NCBI GenBank assembly: GCA_038236705.1
Contig: JBBRZN010000013.1
Location: 1 to 55,092 of the forward strand
Length of the DNA stretch: 55,092 nucleotides
From: AC-32 sp038236705
GTDB taxonomy: Bacteria; Actinomycetota; Thermoleophilia; Gaiellales; Gaiellaceae
Reading direction: 5' to 3'
Positions 43,236-52,065 of this stretch are shown piece by piece. The notes below the pieces were generated by a model. It was given only the letters and a program-made list of their open reading frames with translations, was not told where the DNA came from and did not search any database. A program made the position numbers and the translations under genes. The stretch's first letter is position 1, and every line of letters starts with the position of its first letter.

Positions 43236-44254
43236 CGGTATTCACGGCCGGAGAACTTCTCGAGCTTGTCGAAGGCGTGGGTCGCCTGGACCCGCCGCAC
43301 CGTGCCTGAGCGGGAGCGCATCACGATCGAGTCGGTGACCGCGCCCGTCTGCGTGTAGCGGACGCCGGTCAGGAGCGCACCGCTCGTGACGCCCGTCGCG
43401 GCGACGAAGACGTCCTGGCCGGAAACCAGGTCGTCCGTCAGGAGCACGCGGTCGAGGTCGAAGCCGCCGTCGATCAATTGCTGGCGCTCCTCGTCGTTCC
43501 GCGGCCAGAGCTTGCCTTGGACGCCGCCGCCGACGCACTTGAGCGCGGCCGCAGCGATCACGCCCTCCGGGGTGCCGCCGATCCCCATCAGCAGGTCGAC
43601 CCCGGTGCCGGGCTGCGCAGCCGCGATCGCGGGCGCGACATCGCCGTCGGGCACCAGGAGCACCTTCGCCCCCACGTCGCGCAGCTCGTCGATCAGCGCC
43701 TCGTGCCGGTCGCGCTCGAGCACGACGACCGAGATCTCGCTCGGCTTGACGCCCTTCACACGCGCGACCCGCTCGATGTTTTCGCGCGGAGGCGCCTCGA
43801 TGTCGATCACCTCCAGAGCCTCGGGCCCGCAGGCGATCTTGTCCATGTAGACCGCCGCGCCCGGGAAGAACATCGTGCCGCGCTCGGCAAGCGCGATCAC
43901 CGCGATCGCGTTCGGCTGGCCCTTGGCGGTCAGGCGCGTGCCCTCGAGCGGATCCACCGCCACGTCCACGGCCGGCCCGTGACCGTCGCCGACCTCTTCG
44001 CCGTTGTAGAGCATCGGCGCCTCGTCCTTCTCGCCCTCGCCGATCACGACGACGCCGGCCATTGCCACGGTGTCGAGGACCGCCCGCATCCCGTCCACGG
44101 CCGCCTGGTCGGCTGCCTCTTTGTCGCCCCGGCCGATCCAGCGGCCGGCGCCGAGCGCCGCAGCCTCGGTCACGCGGGCCAGCTCGAGCGCGAGGTTGCG
44201 GTCCGGACGGTTACCAGTCGGCCGCACCGCGGTCGACAGATCCGGGCGAGTCAT
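43232..44254 (-). CDS. glpX: Fructose-1,6-bisphosphatase, class II
   Basis: Gluconeogenic phosphatase, 340 residues. Motifs: IGRGDKEAADQAAVDGMR, VIGEGEKDEAPMLYNGEEVG, VDPLEGT (metal Asp/Glu), and DLLMGIGGTPEGVIAAAALK. The usual class II length and order. Its 3' end abuts the repeat copy at 43084. Opposes the class I aldolase and works in the reverse direction. Confidence 0.96.
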   Translation of the reverse strand: MTRPDLSTAVRPTGNRPDRNLALELARVTEAAALGAGRWIGRGDKEAADQAAVDGMRAVLDTVAMAGVVVIGEGEKDEAPMLYNGEEVGDGHGPAVDVAVDPLEGTRLTAKGQPNAIAVIALAERGTMFFPGAAVYMDKIACGPEALEVIDIEAPPRENIERVARVKGVKPSEISVVVLERDRHEALIDELRDVGAKVLLVPDGDVAPAIAAAQPGTGVDLLMGIGGTPEGVIAAAALKCVGGGVQGKLWPRNDEERQQLIDGGFDLDRVLLTDDLVSGQDVFVAATGVTSGALLTGVRYTQTGAVTDSIVMRSRSGTVRRVQATHAFDKLEKFSGREYR

Positions 44255-44286
44255 GGCCGAATCCTAAACGGGGTGGATCGAAGGGC

Positions 44287-44313
44287 GGGGGCGGCCAAAG
44301 ATCGGCCGCCCCC
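44287..44313 (-). terminator. Strong hairpin after the PRC-barrel gene
   Basis: GGGGGCGGCC (44287-44296) pairs with GGCCGCCCCC (44304-44313), 12 bp past the stop at 44325. Weak U content. Confidence 0.65.
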
Positions 44314-44324
44314 GGACGACGCTG

Positions 44325-44684
44325 CTAGAGCCGATCGGCGGGCTCGTTCATGCCGCCGTAGTACGTACCGATCTCGGAGCGGTAGCTCTCGTCCTTGTAC
44401 CGGTCGGGATCGAACTCGGGAGCGTCCTTGATCTCGTCCTTCGCCTTGTTGACGAAGACCGTCTCGGCGTCCGGATCGACGCTCTGGATGGTTCCGGCCG
44501 GAAGGAGGACCTTCTTCCCGAAGATCCACATCCCGGTGTCGACGACGATGTAGCTGGCGCCGACGTCGTTGCTTGCTTCGTCGACCTTGCCGATCCCGCC
44601 GTCAGTCGCCTCGACCGAGAAGCCGGTCAGGTCGTTGGCGAGCGACGGGTCGCGATGAGTCCAAAGATCGGAGCGTGTCTCCAT
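44325..44684 (-). CDS. PRC-barrel domain protein
   Basis: 119 residues from ATG 44684. A PRC-barrel (about 20-85): LTGFSVEATDGGIGKVDEAS, ASYIVVDTGMWIFGKKVLLP and SVDPDAETVFVNKAKDEIKD. Such domains bind RNA or protein partners and occur as stress proteins in actinobacteria. The acidic tail ends DRYKDESYRSEIGTYYGG. Single gene between argS and glpX. Confidence 0.85.
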   Translation of the reverse strand: METRSDLWTHRDPSLANDLTGFSVEATDGGIGKVDEASNDVGASYIVVDTGMWIFGKKVLLPAGTIQSVDPDAETVFVNKAKDEIKDAPEFDPDRYKDESYRSEIGTYYGGMNEPADRL

Positions 44685-44779
44685 GCAGAAAACCCCCTTC
44701 GTTGGGTGCGTTGGCGGTCGCTTCTTCACTACTAGGCCTCACCGCCTCGGGCAGGCCCCAAACACCGAAATAGGAACGA

Positions 44780-46306
44780 CTACATGCGCTCTGGCGCGTC
44801 GACGCCGATCAGGTCCAGAGCGCGCGCAATTACCGCCTGGGTAGCCGAGACGAGGCCGAGCCGGAACGCCTGTTCGCCGCTCTCGAGCACGCGGTGGTGG
44901 TGGTAGAAGCGGTGGAACTCGTCGGCGACGCGAATCGCGTAGGTCGGGATCGCCTGCGGGCTGCGGCGCTCGGCCGCCTCGGACGCACTCGCCGGGAAGT
45001 CGGTGAGGCGCTTGATCAGGTCGCGCTCCTCTGCCTCCGGCCTGTACTCACCCAGCTCGGCCGAGGTCGCCGCGTCACCGGCGTTGCGGCGGATCCCCGC
45101 GATCCTCGCGTGGGCGTACTGGACGTAGTAGACGGGATTCTTCTCGCTGCGGTCGGCGGCGAGGTCGACGTCGATGTCGATCGTCTGGTCGGGGCCGCGG
45201 TTGACAAGGAACCAGCGCGCCGCGTCCACGCCCACGTCGTCCATGAACTCCTCGAGGAAGACGACATCGCCGCGGCGCTTGGACATCTTCGCCTGCTGCC
45301 CGCCGCGGGTCAGTTGGACGAGCTGGTAGAGCAGCACCTCGACGCGCTCGGGCTCGTAGCCGAGCATGCGCGCGGCCGCGGCGTACCAGTTGCGCGTGCC
45401 GTGATGGTCGGCGCCGAGCACGTAGATCGCCCGGTCGAATCCGCGCTCGAGCTTGTCCACGAGGTAGACGACGTCGGCCGCTCGGTAGGTCGGCGTTCCT
45501 CCCTGCTCCGGCGAGCGGATCAGCACCCGGTCCTCCTCGTCGCCGTAGGCCGAGGAGCGCGCCCAGATCGCGCCGTCGCGCTCGTAGGTGTCGAGCCTGG
45601 GCAGGTACTCGGAGAGCCGCTCCGCAAGTACGCTTTGGAGCGCCCAGGAGTCGAAGTGGATGCGAAAGCGCTCCAGCGTCGTCTCGATCTGCGTGAGCAT
45701 GCTCGGCACCGGGTCGCCTTCCTGGCGCGCGAGCTCGGCGACGTAGTCACCGTGGTAGCCGTCCTCAGGCGGCTCCTCACCGCGACGGAGCGCCTCGACC
45801 GACTCGCGGAATATCTCCATCTGCGCGCCGGCGTCGTTGTAGTAGTACTCGCGCTCGACGTCGTGGCCGGCGAACTGGAGCAGGCGCGCGACCGAGTCGC
45901 CGATCGCGCCGTTGCGCGCCGAGGCGACCGTGATCGGGCCGGTCGGGTTCGCGGAGACCATCTCGACCTGCACCTTCTCGGGCCGCTCCGCCGAGCCGCC
46001 GCCGTACGCGTCTCCGGCCTCCAGAATCTCGGCCAGCGCCTCGCCGAACCAGCCTGGCGCGAGCCAGAGGTTGACGAAGCCGGGCCCGGCGACCTCCGCG
46101 CGCTCGACCTCCTCCAGGCCCAGCGCCGCAGCGGCCAGCTCCTCCCCGAGCTCGCGCGGAGCACGCTTGCGCACCGGCGCCAGCTGCATCGCGACGTTGG
46201 TCGCGTAGTCGCCGTGCTCCGGGTCGTTCGGCCGCTCCAACTCGACCGGCGCGCCGGCCAGCTCAGAGAGCCGCGCCTCCAGGCGCGCGACAGCGTTAGC
46301 TCGCAC
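44780..46306 (-). CDS. argS: Arginyl-tRNA synthetase with altered HIGH motif
   Basis: Charges tRNA-Arg with arginine. 508 residues. N-terminal additional domain (NDPEHGDYATNVAMQLA), catalytic core beginning MVSANPTGPITVASARNGA, the ArgRS-specific YVLGADHHGTRNWYAAA, KMSKRRGDVVFLEEF, and an anticodon-binding helical domain (VYYVQYAHARIAGI). The position that normally reads ANPTGPLHVGH reads ANPTGPITVAS, so both His of the class I HIGH signature are absent. KMSK is present. Otherwise complete and probably the cell's working enzyme; no second copy in the window. Confidence 0.93.
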   Translation of the reverse strand: MRANAVARLEARLSELAGAPVELERPNDPEHGDYATNVAMQLAPVRKRAPRELGEELAAAALGLEEVERAEVAGPGFVNLWLAPGWFGEALAEILEAGDAYGGGSAERPEKVQVEMVSANPTGPITVASARNGAIGDSVARLLQFAGHDVEREYYYNDAGAQMEIFRESVEALRRGEEPPEDGYHGDYVAELARQEGDPVPSMLTQIETTLERFRIHFDSWALQSVLAERLSEYLPRLDTYERDGAIWARSSAYGDEEDRVLIRSPEQGGTPTYRAADVVYLVDKLERGFDRAIYVLGADHHGTRNWYAAAARMLGYEPERVEVLLYQLVQLTRGGQQAKMSKRRGDVVFLEEFMDDVGVDAARWFLVNRGPDQTIDIDVDLAADRSEKNPVYYVQYAHARIAGIRRNAGDAATSAELGEYRPEAEERDLIKRLTDFPASASEAAERRSPQAIPTYAIRVADEFHRFYHHHRVLESGEQAFRLGLVSATQAVIARALDLIGVDAPERM

Positions 46307-46351
46307 GCGCCTCGCTGAGAGCGACCATCACCCTCGTAGTATCCTCGACGA

Positions 46352-46666
46352 GTGGAAGAAGACGCCCAGGAGCGCCAGCTCAACATCCATCTCGACCCCG
46401 AGAACCTGGCGGGCGTGTACGCGAACTTCGCGAACGTCAGCTTCTCCGACTACGAGTTCACGCTCACCTTCGCCCGTATCGACCACGAGGTCGAGGAGGG
46501 CGACGTGCCGGGCGTCGTCGTCTCGCGGGTGAACATGTCGACGCGGTTCATGCGCGAGCTGCTGGACGCGATGCAGGACTCGTGGTCGAAGTGGTCGTCG
46601 CGGGAGGGCATTCGCAACCTGCCCGAGACTCCCGAGAACGACGACGACGACGACGCTGCCGCCTAA
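46352..46666 (+). CDS. DUF3467 family protein
   Basis: 104 residues from GTG. The conserved LAGVYANFANVSFSDYEFTL followed by FARIDHE and GVVVSRVNMS matches DUF3467; the C-terminus is a run of Asp. Unknown function. Divergent from argS, 45 bp between starts, and convergent with the M48 gene. Confidence 0.8.
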   Translation: MEEDAQERQLNIHLDPENLAGVYANFANVSFSDYEFTLTFARIDHEVEEGDVPGVVVSRVNMSTRFMRELLDAMQDSWSKWSSREGIRNLPETPENDDDDDAAA

Positions 46667-46668
46667 AG

Positions 46669-47880
46669 CTATCGCTCCTTGTTTCTCCAGGCTCGCGCCA
46701 TCGCGATTCGCTGCGCCACCGTCGGGTGGTTGTCGAGCCAGACGTACGACCACCCGGGCGGGCTCGGCTGCGCCAGGTCGTAGATCGTGAACTTCCTGAA
46801 CATGCTCTCGGCGGAGACGGGATCGCGGGTGGCCTGGAGCGCGGCCCAGTCGGCCTCGGCCTCGTAGCGGCGCGAGATCGCGTTGCCGAACGGCGTGATT
46901 GCCAGGCCGAAGACGGCGAGGACGAGCAGCGCGAACGGCACCACCTCCGGCCGCTCCATCCCGCCGCGGCGGCGGGTCAGCCGCGCCACGAGGAAAAAGC
47001 CGGGGATCGTGATCAGCGCCGACCAGCCGAGCCCTTTCCAGATGTGCCGGGCCGCGACGTGCTCGAACTCGTGGGCGGCCACGACCTTGATCTCGCCGGG
47101 CGTGAAGCGGCCGTCGAGGAACGTGTCCCAGATGAAAACGCGCGCCGAGGGGCCGATCCCTGTCGCCATCGCGTTCGCCGCGGTGGTCTCGTCCCTGACG
47201 CTCTCGATCCGCACCGGCGTGCCCCCCACTCCCTCCTTGCGCGCCAGCTGCCGGATCTCGGCTGCGAGCTCCGTCTTGTGCATCGGCCGCGTCCCGACCG
47301 TCTCGAGGTACGGGAGCGCGAGCACGAGCACGAGGCCGATCGCGACGAAGAGCGGCCCCGCCGCGAGCCACCAGCGCTCCCGGAACCGGCCGGCGAGTAA
47401 GAGCAGGATCGTCAACGCGATCGTCAGCCCGACGACCTGGCCGAGCAAGCTCGGCCACTGACCCAGCGCCCACTCCCAGTAGCTCTGCCTCTCGATCCCG
47501 TAGCGGCGGCCCCACCAGAGCGAGACCAGGCCAAAGGGAAGCCCGACTGCCCAGAGGGCGAGCGTCGTCACTGCGCCCACCATCACGCCCGTGGCCACGC
47601 GGCCGAGCTCGAAGGCGCGGGCGATCCGGGGGCCGAGCAGCGTCAGGCCGACGAGCGCGGCGAGTTGGACGAGCGTCGCGATCACCCACTCCCAGCGCAG
47701 GAAACCGCCGTAGCGGGCGGAGCGACGGAGGATCGAGGCGCTGAACTCGTCATGCAGGTCGACGTGCGGGAGCCGTAGGCCTCCGGGCACCGAGGTCTGC
47801 CAGAGGAGCCACGCTGCGACCGCCCAGCCCGCGGTAAGCACAATTAAGGTTGAGGCCTTGGCGAGTCGGGTCGCTGTCAT
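46669..47880 (-). CDS. M48 family membrane metalloprotease
   Basis: 403 residues, Ste24/CAAX-protease-like. Several membrane helices in the first ~200 residues (LIVLTAGWAVAAWLLW, VVGLTIALTILLLLAG, LFVAIGLVLVLALPYLE). Zinc site AAHEFEHVAARH near residue 262, with a distal Glu in EAEADWAALQ. Probably cleaves membrane or prenylated-like substrates. Its start overlaps the metallophosphoesterase start head to head by 23 bp. Confidence 0.9.
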   Translation of the reverse strand: MTATRLAKASTLIVLTAGWAVAAWLLWQTSVPGGLRLPHVDLHDEFSASILRRSARYGGFLRWEWVIATLVQLAALVGLTLLGPRIARAFELGRVATGVMVGAVTTLALWAVGLPFGLVSLWWGRRYGIERQSYWEWALGQWPSLLGQVVGLTIALTILLLLAGRFRERWWLAAGPLFVAIGLVLVLALPYLETVGTRPMHKTELAAEIRQLARKEGVGGTPVRIESVRDETTAANAMATGIGPSARVFIWDTFLDGRFTPGEIKVVAAHEFEHVAARHIWKGLGWSALITIPGFFLVARLTRRRGGMERPEVVPFALLVLAVFGLAITPFGNAISRRYEAEADWAALQATRDPVSAESMFRKFTIYDLAQPSPPGWSYVWLDNHPTVAQRIAMARAWRNKER

Positions 47881-48592
47881 GTCGGATATTCACGCTAACT
47901 GGCACGCCCTCGAGGCCGTGCTCGAAGCCGTCGAGCAGGAGGAGCCCAGCGAGCTCTGGTGCCTCGGCGACGTCGTCGGCTATGGGCCGCGCCCGAACCC
48001 CTGCTGCGCCGCGATGGAGCAGCGTGCGGGACTGTGCCTGGCCGGGAACCACGACCTCGGCGTGCTCGGCGAGATCGACCTTGCCGAGTTCACGGGCGAC
48101 GCGGTCGAGGCCGCGCGCTGGACCCGGAGCGTGCTGGCGGAAGGCTCGCGGGCGTACCTGGAGTCGCTGCGGCCGACGGCCCGGAAGCAGGACGTCGAGC
48201 TGTTTCACGCGAGCCCGCGCGACCCGGTCTGGGACTACGTGCTCACGCCGGAGGCGGCCGCGGCCGCGCTCGAGCTGACCGAGGGCCCGCTCGTGCTCGT
48301 CGGGCACAGCCACATTCCGCTGGCGATCGCGCTCCAGAACGGCTCTCTCGAAGGCGGCCTCGCGCCCGAGGGAACCGAGGTCGACCTGAGCGGCGGCCGC
48401 TTCCTGCTCAACCCCGGCTCGGTCGGCCAGCCGCGCGACGGCGACCCGCGCGCCGCCTGGCTCCTGCTCGACTTCGAGTCTCGCACGGCCTCGTTCCGCC
48501 GCGTCCAGTACCCGGTCGAGCTGACGCAGACCGAGATCCGCGAGAGGGGGCTGCCGGATGCGCTGGCTGAGCGCCTCGGTCGCGGCCTCTAG
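47858..48592 (+). CDS. Metallophosphoesterase (YfcE/Icc-like)
   Basis: 244 residues. Calcineurin-type motifs: VAVMSDIHANWHALEAVLE, LGDVVGYGP, LAGNHDLG, VLVGHSHIPL, LNPGSVGQPRDGDPRA. Probably a phosphodiesterase or protein phosphatase. TTG at 47858 is chosen: the first strand (SRVAVMSD) would be lost if ATG 47879 were used. It heads a three-gene run with a lipoprotein and a Ser/Thr kinase. Confidence 0.88.
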   Translation: MASRVAVMSDIHANWHALEAVLEAVEQEEPSELWCLGDVVGYGPRPNPCCAAMEQRAGLCLAGNHDLGVLGEIDLAEFTGDAVEAARWTRSVLAEGSRAYLESLRPTARKQDVELFHASPRDPVWDYVLTPEAAAAALELTEGPLVLVGHSHIPLAIALQNGSLEGGLAPEGTEVDLSGGRFLLNPGSVGQPRDGDPRAAWLLLDFESRTASFRRVQYPVELTQTEIRERGLPDALAERLGRGL

Positions 48593-48938
48593 CTGCGCGC
48601 TCCTGCTGGCCGGCTGCGGCGGAGGCGGCGCCAAGCAGGCGACGACGCCGAGGCCTCGCCCACCGCGCATCCCGGCCGTCGTGGCGCAGCGCCTGGCCGC
48701 CGAGGCCGACCTGATCGCAACCGCCCAGCCGGGCAGCTGCACGGCCCGCGCGGCGGCGGCGCGCCTCCAGGCCGGCGCGCTCGAGTCGATTCACCTGGTT
48801 CCGCCGCGCTACCAGGAGCCGCTGATGAGCGCAGCAAACGACCTCGTCGCCCGTCTGTCCGAGTGTACGGAGCCCACCCGGCGCGAGGACGACAAGCCGG
48901 AGCACGACAAGAAGCACGGCAAGAAGAAGGGCCATTGA
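48558..48938 (+). CDS. Small lipoprotein preceding the kinase
   Basis: 126 residues. Lipobox LLLAGCGGGG, an Ala-rich helical middle with one further Cys pair, and a strongly charged Lys/His/Asp tail (KHGKKKGH). Overlaps the phosphoesterase end by 35 bp and the kinase TTG start by TTGA. It could be the outside partner of the membrane kinase. Confidence 0.75.
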   Translation: MRWLSASVAASSCALLLAGCGGGGAKQATTPRPRPPRIPAVVAQRLAAEADLIATAQPGSCTARAAAARLQAGALESIHLVPPRYQEPLMSAANDLVARLSECTEPTRREDDKPEHDKKHGKKKGH

Positions 48939-50003
48939 GCGAATCGAACGCCGCGTCAGGCAGATACCGGCTCGAGCGCCCGCTCGGGCACGGCGGCATG
49001 GCCACCGTCTACCTCGGGCGCGACTCGGAGCTCGACCGGCCGGTGGCGGTGAAGGTGTTCGCCGAGAACCTGGCCGGAGACGTGGCCTTCCGCGAGCGCT
49101 TCCTGCGCGAGGCTCGCCTGGCGGCCCGGCTCTCGCACCCCAACGTCGTCAGCGTCTACGACGCGGGCGAGGAGGCCGACGGCCGGCCCTACATCGTGAT
49201 GGAGTGCGTCGAGGGCGAGACGCTCGCCGACGTCCTGCGCGAGCGCGGGCGGCTGCCGGCCGACGAGGCGGTCGGGCTCGCGCTCCAGGCCTGCCGCGGC
49301 CTCGAGCACGCGCACGCCGCGGGACTCGTCCATCGAGACGTGAAGCCCCAGAACCTCCTGCTGCGCACAGACGGCACGCTCAAGATCTCCGACTTCGGGA
49401 TCGCCCGGGCCGCGGAGACGACCGCGCTCACCCAGATCGGCACGGTGCTCGGCACCGCCGCCTACCTCTCGCCCGAGCAAGCGCTGAGCGAGGAGGTGAC
49501 CTCGGCGGCCGACGTCTACTCGCTCGGCGCGGTGCTCTACGAGCTGCTGACCGGCCGGCCTCCGTACGAGTTCGACTCGCTGGCCGATCTGGCGGCCAAG
49601 CAGACCGCGGGAGCGATCACACCCGTGAGCGAGCTCGCGCCAGACGTGCCGGAGCGCGTGGAGGACGCCGTCATGCGCTCCCTGGCTCGCAACCCGGACT
49701 ACCGGCCCTCCTCGGCGGCCGAGCTGGCGCGGGAGCTCGGGCCGGAGAACGACGAGCCGCCGACCGTGCCGCTGAAAGCGCCGAGGCGCGTCGAAACCCC
49801 GAGCAGGCGGAGGCTCTGGCCGGCCCTTGCCGCAGTGCTCGTCGTGGCGGCGATACTCCTCGGCCTCGCCCTGGGCACGCGCGGTTCCGACAGCACCCCG
49901 CCGGTGAAACCTCAACCGCCGGGTGCAGCCGATCGCCCGCGGCCCAACGGCACAGCAGCAGGCGCGGAACATCAGCGCCTGGCTTCGGTGGTATTCGCGC
50001 TAG
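48935..50003 (+). CDS. Membrane Ser/Thr protein kinase (PknB type), frameshift near the end
   Basis: Kinase domain residues ~10-275: GHGGMATVYLGRD (P-loop), VAVKVF (Lys), LVHRDVKPQN (catalytic loop), ISDFGIA, LSPEQA. A membrane helix (LAAVLVVAAILLGLALGT) follows near 305-325, then a short outside tail. The frame as read runs on antisense to the sigma gene. One frame over, the tail reads AQQQARNISAWLRWYSR and stops at TAG 50001-50003, which shares CTAG with the opposite gene's stop. That is the likely true end, so an indel lies near 49900-49930. Confidence 0.88.
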
Positions 50004-50620
50004 GAGCTGGTTTGGGCGGCCGCGGGCCGGACACCGAAGCTGATGCCCTCGCGGCCGAGCGCGAGCTGAACTTCCTCGCGCGCCTTGTAGATCCGCCACT
50101 TCACCGTCGCGAGCGTGATCTCGAGCGTCTCGGCGATCTCCGTGTAGGAGAGGCCGACCACGTCGCGCAGGAGCAGCGCCATCTTCAGGTCGGTGCTGAG
50201 GTCCTCGATCGCGCGCCAGAGGGCGTCGATCTCCTCGAGCCGCTCGATCGGCGCGTCCAGCACCTCGAGCGGCGCGATGTCGTCGATCGCAACTACCGAC
50301 CGAGGCCTGCGCTCGCTCGCCCGCAGCTCGTCGAGCACGCGGTTCTTGGTCACCTGGAAGAGCCAGGTCGTGAACTTCGAGCGCAGCGAGAACTTCGGCA
50401 GCCCCTGGTAGACGCGGAGAAAGACTTCCTGCGTCAGATCCTCGGCGAGCGACCGGTTTCCTCCCACGAGCCGGAGCACGTAGTTGAAGACGGGCGTCTC
50501 ATAGGCACGGAGGATGAGCGAGAACGCTCTTTCGTCTCCGCGTTGTGCCTTTCGAAGGACGCCTAGGTCCGGCTGGGCGAGGGACAAGGCTCGCGGAGTA
50601 TAGACCGCGAAGGGGCTCAT
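50000..50620 (-). CDS. ECF RNA polymerase sigma factor
   Basis: 206 residues from ATG 50620. Region 2 with AEDLTQEVFLRVYQGL and KFTTWLFQVTKNRVLDELR; region 4 with LRDVVGLSYTEIAETLEITL and TVKWRIYKAREEV. An extracytoplasmic-function-type sigma factor; no anti-sigma gene is next to it. The ATG overlaps the gpmI stop (ATGA), tying its synthesis to the glycolytic operon. It meets the kinase tail to tail at CTAG. Confidence 0.93.
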   Translation of the reverse strand: MSPFAVYTPRALSLAQPDLGVLRKAQRGDERAFSLILRAYETPVFNYVLRLVGGNRSLAEDLTQEVFLRVYQGLPKFSLRSKFTTWLFQVTKNRVLDELRASERRPRSVVAIDDIAPLEVLDAPIERLEEIDALWRAIEDLSTDLKMALLLRDVVGLSYTEIAETLEITLATVKWRIYKAREEVQLALGREGISFGVRPAAAQTSS

Positions 50621-52065
50621 ATGCAGAGGTTTTCGCCCGTCATCTGTAAGGGTTTGGTGAGCCCTAGGTAAGCAATCGCCGTGGGCACGAGGTCCTTCAG
50701 CTCGCCGCCCTCGCGGAGCCGAGCCGCGTGGTCGGTGACGATCAGCGGCACCGGGTTGGAGGTGTGCGCGGTGTGCGGGCTCGTGCCGTCCGCCTCGAGC
50801 ATCTGCTCGGCGTTTCCGTGGTCGGCGGTCACCAGGGTGACGCCGCCGAGGCGCTCGACGGTGTCCACCACCTGCGCCAGGCAGGCGTCCGAGGTTTCGA
50901 GCGCCTGCACGACGGCCGGGATGAAACCGGTGTGGCCGACCATGTCGGGATTGGCGAAGTTGACGATCGCGAAGCTGTAGCCATTCTGCTCGAGCGCCTC
51001 GCAGAAGCGCTCGGCCACCTCCGGAGCAGACATCTCCGGCTTCTTGTCGTAGGTGCCGACCTCGCGCGCGCTCGGGACCATCAGCCGCGTCTCTCCCGGC
51101 CACTCCTCCTCGCGGCCGCCGTTGAAGAAGTACGTGACGTGGGCGTACTTCTCCGTCTCGGCGGCGTGCAGCTGGCGCAGGCCGCTCTCCGCGAGCACCT
51201 GCGCCATCGTCTCCTCCACGGTCTGCGGCGGGACGGCGACGTGCGTGTCGAGCTCGTCGCTGTAGCGGATCATCGTGGTCACGTCGAAGCCGCCTTCGAG
51301 CAGCTTCCGCGTCAGCTGCCGGGCCCGGTCGGGGCGGAAGTTGAAGAAGATCGAGGCGTCCGCCCGGGATAGACGGGGCCGGCCCTCGAGCACGATCGGC
51401 TCGATGAACTCGTCCGTGACTCCGCGCGCGTAGCCGGCCTCGACCGCGGCGACCGGATCCTGCGCGAGCTCGCCCTTCCCCCCGACGATCGCGTCGTAGG
51501 CGCGCTGGGTCCGCTCCCAGCGCTGGTCGCGGTCCATCGCGTGGTAGCGGCCGACCACCGTCGCGATCCGCTCGGCGGGAAGCTCCGCGAGGTCGCGCGC
51601 CGCCGAGGTCGGCGAGACGTCGCGCCCGTCCGTGAACGCGTGGATCCACGTGCGTTCCGGCGCGCAGCGGAGCAGCGCCTTGAGGTGGTCCATGTGCGAG
51701 TGGACGCCGCCGTAGGAGACGAGGCCGAGCAGGTGGACGTCTCCGCCCTTGGCGAAGGCGGCCTTCAGCGCCGGGTTCTCGAAGAAAGAGCCGTCCGCGA
51801 TCGACCGGTTGATCCGCTGCAGGTCCTGGTCGAGCACCCGGCCGGAGCCGATCGTCAGGTGGCCGACCTCGGAGTTGCCCATCTGGCCGGGCGGCAGGCC
51901 GACCGCCTCTCCCGAGGCCTTGAGCGTCGTGTGCGGGTACTCGGCCCAGAGCCGGTCGAACACCGGCGTCTCCGCCAGCTCGACGGCGTTCCCCGGCCCG
52001 GCCGGCGCGCAGCCCCAGCCGTCGAGGACGAGCAGGACGACTAGATCGCGGCGGCCGCTTGGCAA
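50617..52065 (-). CDS. gpmI: 2,3-bisphosphoglycerate-independent phosphoglycerate mutase
   Basis: Interconverts 3- and 2-phosphoglycerate, Mn-dependent alkaline-phosphatase superfamily. About 482 residues from TTG 52065; the conserved start VVLLVLDGWG follows. MGNSEVGHLTIG holds the catalytic Ser; AFTDGRDVSPTS, HAMDRD, and TADHGNAEQM give metal ligands. The TTG start overlaps tpiA by 25 bp. The longer open frame is a tpiA shadow. Fourth gene of the gap operon. Confidence 0.94.
   Translation of the reverse strand: MPSGRRDLVVLLVLDGWGCAPAGPGNAVELAETPVFDRLWAEYPHTTLKASGEAVGLPPGQMGNSEVGHLTIGSGRVLDQDLQRINRSIADGSFFENPALKAAFAKGGDVHLLGLVSYGGVHSHMDHLKALLRCAPERTWIHAFTDGRDVSPTSAARDLAELPAERIATVVGRYHAMDRDQRWERTQRAYDAIVGGKGELAQDPVAAVEAGYARGVTDEFIEPIVLEGRPRLSRADASIFFNFRPDRARQLTRKLLEGGFDVTTMIRYSDELDTHVAVPPQTVEETMAQVLAESGLRQLHAAETEKYAHVTYFFNGGREEEWPGETRLMVPSAREVGTYDKKPEMSAPEVAERFCEALEQNGYSFAIVNFANPDMVGHTGFIPAVVQALETSDACLAQVVDTVERLGGVTLVTADHGNAEQMLEADGTSPHTAHTSNPVPLIVTDHAARLREGGELKDLVPTAIAYLGLTKPLQMTGENLCI

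Noticed and set aside
50004..50566. C-terminal extension of the kinase frame
   Set aside because: It is antisense to the sigma factor gene, lacks family sequence, and a better tail with stop exists one frame over.
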